From: JBLMZI01 sp050258755
Lineage (GTDB): Bacteria; Bacillota; Syntrophomonadia; Syntrophomonadales; DTU052
Direction of reading: 5' to 3'
Length of the DNA: 64,000 bases
Assembly: GCA_050258755.1 (NCBI GenBank)
Contig: JBLMZI010000004.1
Location: 186,001-250,000, forward strand
In this document: piece after piece, positions 16,595 to 23,212 of the stretch
How the letters are laid out: each line of letters opens with the position of its first letter
Position numbering within the stretch: position 1 is the stretch's first letter
The notes under the pieces: model-generated
Database searches by the model: none
What the model saw: the letters and a program-made list of their open reading frames with translations, nothing else
What the model was told of the DNA's origin: nothing
Translations under genes and position numbers: made by a program

Positions 16595-17977
16595 CTATGC
16601 CAGCCGCGGCAGAATCACCTCGACAGCCGTGCCGCCCTCCGGGCGCTTTTTCACCGCGATCGAGCCATGATGCAGCTTGACAATGGACTGGACGATCGAC
16701 AGCCCAAGACCGCTTTCGGCGTGAAATTGGGAACGGGATTGATCGCCTTTGTAAAACGAATCAAAGATATAAGGAAGCATTAACGGATCAATCCCGATAC
16801 CATTGTCCTCAACCCGAATGAGCGTTTCCTCCGGCCGGTTAAAGGCTTCGAGCGTGATCAAGCCGTTTTCGGTAAACTGAACCGCGTTTTTCACCAGGTT
16901 AGTCAACAGCTGCTCGATTCGGGTTTCGTCAGCCAACAGTACGGCTGTATCAATGCGTCCTGCGGTCAGCCGGTCGCCCCGTTTCGCTGCGATTGGCTCC
17001 AGTTTCGCAAGAACCCGGCGGATAACCACCGTCAGATCGACCTGTGAAGGATTCAGCCGGTATTGGTCTGAATCCATTCGGGCTAAATCAATCAAATCAG
17101 AAACCATGTGCTCCATAAAACGGGCTTCTTCGTCGATCAAAGCCAGCGTTTCTTCCCGGCTGTCCTCGGGCACCACTTTATCCCGCAAGGCTTCGATATA
17201 TCCGCGAATATTGGTTAAGGGCGTCCTGACTTCATGAGATACCCCGGCCAGCAGATCGCGGCGGCGGGCTGATGCCATGCTGAGCTGTTCCGCCATGGTG
17301 TTGAAGCCATCCGCGATCTCGCCCAGTTCATCCCGGGAAATCACCGGAATCCGGTACCCGAAATCCTGGGCCCCAAACTGGGTCACGCCGTGTGAAATCT
17401 CCCGAAGCTGCCGGGTAAACCCGATTGAAATCAGTAAACTGACCAGCCCGCCCAGCATCAGGGCCAGCAGCGCGGCTTTAACGATTTGCGACCGAATCGC
17501 CCCGACCGCCGCATCAACCCCGGTGATCGGCGCGATAAGAACGATGGCGCCTTCGACGCCGCCATTCTGCATCAGCGGTGTCGCCACCGCGATGACCGGC
17601 TGGTTGATGGCATCAACCGTCCAGAGCTCGGTCACGTTTTCCTTTTTATGAATGCGCGCCATAATATCGGCGGATAAGGCCTGATTAAGATTCTGCCGCC
17701 GGTCTGACGCGACAAAAAATGAACCGTCCGCGCTGGCCAGAATGATCGTGCCGCTGAACTGGCCGGCAAGCGTCTGCAGCACCGGCTGGGATATGAAGTC
17801 TGGCGGTATTTCCGCCAGAATGCCGTTCAGCTGTGCTCCCGCGGCGAGCAGCCGTTTTTCGGTATCCCTGGAGATGCTCTGGCGCACCAGGACCGAAGCC
17901 ATCGCGCCCAAAACCACCAGAACCACCAGAATCACGGCGACAAAACTCAGAAAGATTTTGACCCAGATTTTACGCAT
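16595..17977 (-). CDS. Sensor histidine kinase (HAMP-containing)
   Basis: This 460-residue protein has an N-terminal membrane helix (~8-28), an extracytoplasmic sensor domain (~30-160), a second helix (~165-187) and a HAMP domain (~188-240). A HisKA domain with phosphorylatable His248 follows ('AGVSHEVRTPLTNIRG'). The HATPase domain has N box 'LLTNLVKNAVQF', G1 'VEDNGIGID', F box 'IFDSFYKG' and G2 'GLGLSIV'. It pairs with the response regulator encoded just upstream, whose gene overlaps it by 8 nt. The ligand is unknown; the nearby htrA suggests cell-envelope stress. Confidence 0.9.
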   Translation of the reverse strand: MRKIWVKIFLSFVAVILVVLVVLGAMASVLVRQSISRDTEKRLLAAGAQLNGILAEIPPDFISQPVLQTLAGQFSGTIILASADGSFFVASDRRQNLNQALSADIMARIHKKENVTELWTVDAINQPVIAVATPLMQNGGVEGAIVLIAPITGVDAAVGAIRSQIVKAALLALMLGGLVSLLISIGFTRQLREISHGVTQFGAQDFGYRIPVISRDELGEIADGFNTMAEQLSMASARRRDLLAGVSHEVRTPLTNIRGYIEALRDKVVPEDSREETLALIDEEARFMEHMVSDLIDLARMDSDQYRLNPSQVDLTVVIRRVLAKLEPIAAKRGDRLTAGRIDTAVLLADETRIEQLLTNLVKNAVQFTENGLITLEAFNRPEETLIRVEDNGIGIDPLMLPYIFDSFYKGDQSRSQFHAESGLGLSIVQSIVKLHHGSIAVKKRPEGGTAVEVILPRLA

Positions 17978-18659
17978 GTTCTTTGGCTCTCACTTCAAAT
18001 TTATATCCGACGCCCCAGACCGTTTGAATATAGGAATAGCCGTTGTTTTCCAGTTTCTGCCGCAGCCTTTTTATATGGACGTCCACAGTCCGGTCATCCC
18101 CGGGAAAATCATAGCCCCAGACCCGTTCAAGGAGCAAATCGCGGCCGAAAGGCCGGCCTTGGGCCTGGGCCAGCAGAACCAGCAAATCGTACTCCCTGGG
18201 CGTGAGATGAACCGGATGGCCGTCGGAGACCACCTCGCGCCGGCCCAGTTCCAGGGTTAACCCAGCAAAAGCAAGCCTTTCGCCGGTCGGCTGCTGCGGC
18301 GTTTGAACACGCCGCCACAGTGATTTCACCCGGGCCACCAATTCACGCGGGCTGAAGGGTTTGGTCACATAATCATCCGCGCCGATTTCCAGCCCAAGGA
18401 TCTTGTCGACCTCATCATCCTTTGCGGTCAAAATGATAACCGGGGTCTGGTGCGACCGCCGGATCGCCTTCAGCACTTCGATTCCGGAAAGGGCAGGCAT
18501 CATCAAATCAAGAATCACCATGTCCGGGGATTCGGTCTCGAAGCGGGTGACCGCCTGTGCGCCGGTTGCGGCGGTTATGACCTCATACTGTTCCTTTTCC
18601 AAGTACAGCTTGATCAACTGCACGATTTTGGGATCGTCTTCCGCGATTAAAACCTTCAT
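17970..18659 (-). CDS. OmpR/PhoB-family response regulator
   Basis: This 229-residue protein has a receiver domain with acidic pocket 'AEDDPKI', phospho-acceptor Asp51 in 'VILDLMMPALSG', Thr in 'ILTAKDD' and Lys100 in 'YVTKPFSP'. A winged-helix DNA-binding domain follows ('HLTPREYDLLVLLAQAQG', 'RDLLLERVWGYDF', 'RTVDVHIKRLRQKL', 'TVWGVGYKF'). It is cotranscribed with and translationally coupled to the histidine kinase. AAGGAGTGA lies 10 nt upstream of the ATG. Confidence 0.92.
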   Translation of the reverse strand: MKVLIAEDDPKIVQLIKLYLEKEQYEVITAATGAQAVTRFETESPDMVILDLMMPALSGIEVLKAIRRSHQTPVIILTAKDDEVDKILGLEIGADDYVTKPFSPRELVARVKSLWRRVQTPQQPTGERLAFAGLTLELGRREVVSDGHPVHLTPREYDLLVLLAQAQGRPFGRDLLLERVWGYDFPGDDRTVDVHIKRLRQKLENNGYSYIQTVWGVGYKFEVRAKEHA

Positions 18660-18673
18660 GCGGCCGTCACTCC

Positions 18674-18703
18674 TTGTCTTTACCCTGGCAATACCGGTAC
18701 AAT
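18674..18703 (+). promoter_or_regulatory. Promoter of the DUF523/PP-loop operon
   Basis: The -35 is TTGTCT (18674-18679), the spacer is 18 bp and the -10 is TACAAT (18698-18703). It lies 40 nt before the DUF523 start, divergent from the two-component operon. Confidence 0.5.
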
Positions 18704-18742
18704 AAGACAGTCCATTCGTCCGGTGAGGAGTTAAATACCGTC

Positions 18743-19195
18743 ATGTACATGGTAAGCGCTTGTTTACTCGGTTTCAACTGTAAATACAATGGTGAAAACA
18801 ACCTGAATGCTGATGTGCTGCGCTGGTTGGGCAACCGCCCGGTCATTGCGGTCTGCCCGGAGGTCTTCGGCGGTCTGCCGGTACCCCGCCGGGCCTGTGA
18901 AATCCGCCCCGATACGGGAGGTGTCGAAGCCCTGGACCGGGTCGTAACCGGCGACGGGGCCGACCTGACGGCGGAATTTGAACGCGGGGCCGATGCCTGT
19001 GTGGCCCTGGCCCGCATGAATCAAGTCGAAGCGGTCATTCTGAAACAGCGCAGCCCATCCTGCGGCTGTGGCCAGATTTATGACGGCGGTTTTTCCGGCC
19101 GGTTGATTCCGGGAAACGGAATAACCGCCCGCCGGCTGATCAAAGCCGGCTTTAAGGTTTTTTCCGAAGATGCTTTACCTGCACAATCATCATAA
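18743..19195 (+). CDS. DUF523 family protein
   Basis: This 150-residue protein is a complete DUF523 member: 'VSACLLGFNCKYNG', 'PVIAVCPEVFGGLPVPR', 'FERGADACVALARMN', 'AVILKQRSPSCGCGQIYDG' and 'GNGITARRLIKAGFKVFSE'. The conserved cysteines (CLLG...C, CPE, SCGCG) suggest a metal or sulfur chemistry role, but function is not established. GAGGAG lies 12 nt before the ATG. It is followed after 16 nt by a PP-loop enzyme gene with a shared promoter. The pairing with a predicted thiolation enzyme fits a role in sulfur handling; this is inference. Confidence 0.85.
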   Translation: MYMVSACLLGFNCKYNGENNLNADVLRWLGNRPVIAVCPEVFGGLPVPRRACEIRPDTGGVEALDRVVTGDGADLTAEFERGADACVALARMNQVEAVILKQRSPSCGCGQIYDGGFSGRLIPGNGITARRLIKAGFKVFSEDALPAQSS

Positions 19196-19197
19196 CT

Positions 19198-19214
19198 GGA
19201 GGTGTTTTATCCTG
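19198..19214 (+). promoter_or_regulatory. Strong ribosome site before a non-ATG start (ATC or CTG)
   Basis: GGAGG at 19198-19202 is followed, in the frame of the PP-loop protein, by ATC (19209, 6-nt spacing) and CTG (19212, 9-nt spacing). No ATG, GTG or TTG is available in frame at this place. Protein homology begins at the residues just after these codons. Confidence 0.55.
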
Positions 19215-20198
19215 AAAGCGCTTGGCCTTTTTTCCGGCGGACTTGATTCCCAACTGGCGGCCTTCCTTTTAAAAGATCAAGGGATTGAAGTGGAAGCCGT
19301 CCATTTTATGACCCCGTTTTTTGGGATGACCGACCGCAACCGCAAAGCGGCGGATGCGCTGGGCATCAAACTGCACTGTTTTGACATTTCGGACGACTAT
19401 ATGGAAATCCTTCGCAATCCCCGTTACGGATACGGCAAGAATTTCAATCCTTGCATCGATTGCCACGCCTACATGATCAAGCGGACCGCCGAGCTTCTGG
19501 AATCGCTGGGAGCCGGTTTTGTGTTCACTGGCGAGGTGCTGGGACAGCGCCCAATGAGCCAAAACCGGAACAGTCTTGACCTGGTTGCCCGCCTTTCCGG
19601 TTATCCGGACCGGCTGCTGCGCCCCCTGTCGGCTTTATGCCTGCCCATCACACCGGTTGAGGAAGCCGGAATGGTCGATCGCACCCGGTTATTGGACATC
19701 CGCGGACGTTCTCGGCTGCGCCAGATGGAATTGGCCGAACAATGGGGCATACGGGATTACCCATCCCCAGCCGGCGGGTGCCTGTTGACCACCGAAAACT
19801 ACGCCGCCCGGCTGAGCCAGCTTTTTCGGATCAAGCCGTCCGCCAGCGCGGCCGATGCCGAAATCATCAAACACGGCCGGGTTTTTATTCTTCCTCACGA
19901 CATGGTCATGGTAGTCGGCCGCAAACACGCCGAAAATGAGGCGTTGTCCGCTGCGGCCCAGCCGTCCGATCATTTGCTGAAAGTGGCCGACCACCCAGGG
20001 CCGACCGCCGTAATCCGCAGTCTGTCCGGCGAACCAGTGCCGCAGGAGGTTCTGCTTGAGGGCGCCGCTATTACGGCCCGCTACAGTGACGCTGACAGCC
20101 ATGATGAAGCGAACATTAAAATCTGGCATCCGGGTTTCGAACCTGAACTGATAACCGTTCGTCCCGTATTGCCAGCAGATACGCCGCGTTCTATTTAG
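19212..20198 (+). CDS. PP-loop ATPase related to tRNA thiolases (MnmA/ThiI-like)
   Basis: The protein of about 328 residues opens with the PP-loop 'LGLFSGGLDSQLA', followed by 'VEAVHFMTPFFG', the CxxC motif 'FNPCIDCHAYM', 'FVFTGEVLGQRPMSQ', 'LLRPLSALCLPITPVEE' and 'YPSPAGGCLLTTE'. It resembles the ATP-pyrophosphatase half of tRNA 2-thiouridylase and 4-thiouridine synthase and probably activates a substrate by adenylation for sulfur transfer; the target is unknown. The start is uncertain: GGAGG directly precedes ATC and CTG, and family proteins begin 'MKALGLFSGG', so CTG (or ATC) is favoured. An ATG at 19170 lacks a ribosome site and would overlap DUF523 by 26 nt. Confidence 0.75.
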   Translation: MKALGLFSGGLDSQLAAFLLKDQGIEVEAVHFMTPFFGMTDRNRKAADALGIKLHCFDISDDYMEILRNPRYGYGKNFNPCIDCHAYMIKRTAELLESLGAGFVFTGEVLGQRPMSQNRNSLDLVARLSGYPDRLLRPLSALCLPITPVEEAGMVDRTRLLDIRGRSRLRQMELAEQWGIRDYPSPAGGCLLTTENYAARLSQLFRIKPSASAADAEIIKHGRVFILPHDMVMVVGRKHAENEALSAAAQPSDHLLKVADHPGPTAVIRSLSGEPVPQEVLLEGAAITARYSDADSHDEANIKIWHPGFEPELITVRPVLPADTPRSI

Positions 20199-20217
20199 CT
20201 TGATCGGTGGGGAATCA

Positions 20218-21534
20218 TTAAGAAAGCAGGTTTTGAAGTGCGTTGACCACTTCGGGATCAAACTCAGATCCCGCGTTGTTGACGATTTGTTTTAAGGCAT
20301 CGCGCTGGGTCAGCGCGCCTTTATGGGGCCGGTCCGTGGTCAGCACATCGTAGGTGTTGGCCACTGCAATAATCCGGGCCGCCAGCGGAATATCCGTTCC
20401 TTTCAGTCCGTCCGGCATCCCTCTCCCGTCAAACCGTTCGTGATGGGCCTTGATAACCGGAATCACATCGCGCAGCTGCTTCACATGTTCCAGGATTTCA
20501 GCCCCGTGTTCGGCGTGTTTTTGCACCAATCGCTGTTCCATCGGCGTCAATTCGCGATTTTTTTGGAGCAGCTCGTCACTGATGGCAATTTTCCCGATAT
20601 CATGAAGCATCGCGGACAGTTTCAATCTTGCCAGTTCACCTGGAAACATGCCCAGAGCCTTTCCGATCATCAGGCTGTACTTGGCCACCCGGCCAGCGTG
20701 CCCGTGAGCGTTAGTATCCCTTCTTTCCGCAATTTCCGCCAGCGTCTGCACAGTGGCATAGAATCCATCCCGCAGTTCATCGTACAATTTTGCGTTTTCT
20801 ACAGCGGCTGCCGTCTGCGAACCGAGCGAAACCAGCAGTTTCAAATCGCTGGCGGAATACTGCACCAGCGTATCGCTTGCCAACAGGATGACGCCAATGA
20901 TCCGGTCCATGGTCTTGAGCGGCGCGAAAAGCATCGATTGAATCTGGGGTGTGTAATTCCCCCGCAATTCAGGATAGGTTGAAACATCCTGGATAATATC
21001 GGATCGGCCTTCGCGGAAAACCACCTCGATCAAGCCTTCGAACGCCTTCAAGGCTGAGTTCTTTCCAATGCCAAGCCCAAAAGTCAGTACCGTTTCCAGC
21101 TTTCCGGTTTCCGCATTGTACAGCAGGATGCAGCCGCCAGTGGCCTTAATCACACGTTTCGCTTCATCCATAACCAGCAGCGCAACCTGACGAATATCCA
21201 GCGAGGCGTTAATGCGGTCGCCAATATTATAAAGCAGCGTGATTTCCTTATATTTCTCCAGGGTTTCCTTGCCCAAAGATTTCTTCTCAAATTCGCAGCG
21301 GGCCATGTATTCCAGCAGCACGGCCAGCGTCTCCGCCTTTTCGCCGCCGTATACATAGCCGATGCGTTCGCCGCCGGCATCAATCGGATACTCTTTAAAG
21401 GTTTCCTCGGGTTCGACGCCAAGGATCAAGTTCTTATTGCAATCTGTGATCGCGACCGGGCAATCGATCGCCCCTATGACCTCATGGATCATTTTCGCGT
21501 CATCCAGATCATTGATAAATTTCTTAATCCTCAT
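20218..21534 (-). CDS. GAF and HD-GYP domain protein
   Basis: In this 438-residue protein, residues ~1-90 are unassigned. A GAF domain spans ~95-250 ('GDRINASLDIRQVA', 'GGCILLYNAETGKLE', 'LFAPLKTMDRIIGVILL'). An HD-GYP domain covers ~255-435 with 'AMLHDIGKIAI', 'KHAEHGAEIL', 'HHERFDGRGMPDGL' and 'ARIIAVANTYDVLTTDRP'. HD-GYP proteins hydrolyse cyclic di-GMP or related dinucleotides. The third residue block is G-R-G-M-P instead of the usual G-x-G-Y-P. No transmembrane helix is seen, so it is cytosolic. AGGTG lies upstream of ATG 21534. It converges with the PP-loop gene. Confidence 0.88.
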   Translation of the reverse strand: MRIKKFINDLDDAKMIHEVIGAIDCPVAITDCNKNLILGVEPEETFKEYPIDAGGERIGYVYGGEKAETLAVLLEYMARCEFEKKSLGKETLEKYKEITLLYNIGDRINASLDIRQVALLVMDEAKRVIKATGGCILLYNAETGKLETVLTFGLGIGKNSALKAFEGLIEVVFREGRSDIIQDVSTYPELRGNYTPQIQSMLFAPLKTMDRIIGVILLASDTLVQYSASDLKLLVSLGSQTAAAVENAKLYDELRDGFYATVQTLAEIAERRDTNAHGHAGRVAKYSLMIGKALGMFPGELARLKLSAMLHDIGKIAISDELLQKNRELTPMEQRLVQKHAEHGAEILEHVKQLRDVIPVIKAHHERFDGRGMPDGLKGTDIPLAARIIAVANTYDVLTTDRPHKGALTQRDALKQIVNNAGSEFDPEVVNALQNLLS

Positions 21535-21584
21535 CGTTTGACACCTGCCGTTCTACGGGAGTTTGCTGCCAATAAGCCGCAGCG

Positions 21585-22124
21585 TCAGTCCTCGAAGATA
21601 TCGAGCGGAATGGCCTCGAACATGCGCCGATACCCCGTTTCGGTGGGATGTGCGCCATCGAGGATCATTTCTTCGTTGATCAGGCCCTGTTCGTCGATCA
21701 AAGCAGCGTAAAAATCAATGATTTTCAGGCCATGTTCGCGGGCGTAATCGCGGATCCATCCTCGTACCCGATCCAATCGGCGCTCCATTTCCAGGTCGTC
21801 GATTGGTGTTGGAAGCCCCAGGATGACCTTAATGCCTTGACTTTGAGCCGCTTCGATCATTTCCCGGAGATTCCACACAATCCGATCATGGGATTCCCGC
21901 CAGACAATGTCGTTGGCGCCGCCCATAATAATAACGTAATCGGGATGCTGTGCCAGAACATGGCGCTGAAAACGGTCGCACATATCGGTGGTGGTATTCC
22001 CGTCGATGCCCCGGTTAATGATTTGAAAGCCGGTGCGTTCCGCAAGATGGCGGGTCCATGAAACGTGTTCTCCGTATGGAAAACCGTGAGTTATGCTGTC
22101 ACCCATGCAGACAACTGTTTTCAT
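21585..22124 (-). CDS. SGNH/GDSL-type esterase
   Basis: This 179-residue protein is a compact SGNH hydrolase: block I 'VVCMGDSITHGFP' with the catalytic Ser, block II Gly in 'INRGIDGNTT', block III 'IIMGGANDIVW' with Asn, and block V 'LDGAHPTETGYRRM' with catalytic Asp and His. It lacks a signal peptide, so it acts in the cytosol, as TesA-like enzymes without export signal do. Substrates could be acyl esters or acetylated sugars. The start ATG 22124 has GGAGGGG 7 nt upstream. It precedes the HD-GYP gene by 50 nt. Confidence 0.88.
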   Translation of the reverse strand: MKTVVCMGDSITHGFPYGEHVSWTRHLAERTGFQIINRGIDGNTTTDMCDRFQRHVLAQHPDYVIIMGGANDIVWRESHDRIVWNLREMIEAAQSQGIKVILGLPTPIDDLEMERRLDRVRGWIRDYAREHGLKIIDFYAALIDEQGLINEEMILDGAHPTETGYRRMFEAIPLDIFED

Positions 22125-22315
22125 CCGTCAACCCCTCCTCAGTCGCAGGCAGATTTCGCGAAGGGTCCTGGGGAACCGGCGGCTCGGGCTGAAAACCATA
22201 CGCGGCATCGCAACTGAAAGGATACTATTACTATTCGTTGTCCGGTCCAGGTCTCCTGCCAGTCTTTCACGCCCTGAAAGCAGGTCAGCCGCGGCCCATC
22301 TGAATCAAGCGCCGA

Positions 22316-23212
22316 TTAAACCGCGGTAAAACGCTCTTCCGATGCGTATTGAATCTCTCCGTGTTTTAAGAGCCGGTCCAGGTGTTTTTTAATCATCGTC
22401 CGTTCCCAGAACACGAGGTAGTCATTCTCATAACCGGGGAAAATCAGCTTGCGGCCGATCAGTTCCCGCAGTCCGCCTGGCCGTTCGCGCAGGCAGGTCA
22501 GAATGCGTTCTTCCCGGTCAAAAATGACCTGCCGGTAGGTTTTCAGCCGATCCGTGATGTTCTCCCGGATCGGCTTCCGGTGGCCGCAGCAGTACACAGC
22601 CGGCTGCAGCGCAATCAATCGCTCGATCGATGCGAGGAAATCATCCAGATTGGACAAATAATCGCCGTACCAGGGGCCAACCGGGGTCAAATCAATATCT
22701 CCGGCATAGACAATCCCTTCCCGTTTAAAAAAAAGCCCGCAATGGCCCGGTGTGTGCCCGGGAAGGTGCATCACCACGGCCGAAGTCCTTCCAAAATGCA
22801 GCACGGTTCCTTCCTCGATGGTCTGGTCAACCCGCATCGGTTCAAACTGCCCGGATTGCAGCCGGGCATCCTGCCGGAGCGGACCCCGGGGATGGCCGAT
22901 CACTTCTTCCCATTCAAAGAAGCCGGTATAGTAGTCCCGTGCGGTCTCGTCAACCAGCGGTGGAACATCAAGCCGGTGTATCATTCGCAAAGCCCGGCCG
23001 AAAAGACCGTTTAACCGGGTATGATCCCGGTGATAATGGGTATTCACCACCCAGTCGATGGATTCCGGGTTAATCTGGGTGAGGACCTTTTCGCCGGCGC
23101 CGGTATCAACCATGCATCGGATCTCATCGTCGATCAATAAACCATGGCCATACGGATACGCGGCCCCATCGGCCCGAATGAACTTGATATGCTCGGTCAG
23201 TTCGGTGATCAT
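22316..23212 (-). CDS. Metallo-beta-lactamase-fold hydrolase
   Basis: This 298-residue protein carries the MBL-fold metal motif 'NTHYHRDHTR' (HxHxDH), a further His in 'LPGHTPGHCGLFF', Asp in 'YAGDIDL' and the terminal His in 'CCGHRKP'. The C-terminal ~80 residues look like a winged helix ('TCLRERPGGLRELIG', 'KKHLDRLLKHGEI'), an arrangement seen in LACTB2-like MBL proteins. The start ATG 23212 overlaps the stop of the UPF0182 gene as ATGA, so translation is coupled. A hydrolase acting on thioesters, phosphoesters or nucleic acid is possible. Confidence 0.85.
   Translation of the reverse strand: MITELTEHIKFIRADGAAYPYGHGLLIDDEIRCMVDTGAGEKVLTQINPESIDWVVNTHYHRDHTRLNGLFGRALRMIHRLDVPPLVDETARDYYTGFFEWEEVIGHPRGPLRQDARLQSGQFEPMRVDQTIEEGTVLHFGRTSAVVMHLPGHTPGHCGLFFKREGIVYAGDIDLTPVGPWYGDYLSNLDDFLASIERLIALQPAVYCCGHRKPIRENITDRLKTYRQVIFDREERILTCLRERPGGLRELIGRKLIFPGYENDYLVFWERTMIKKHLDRLLKHGEIQYASEERFTAV

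Noticed and set aside
22125..22315. Possible small basic peptide between the SGNH and MBL genes
   Set aside because: Several short frames exist on the minus strand, but none has a ribosome site or recognisable pattern.
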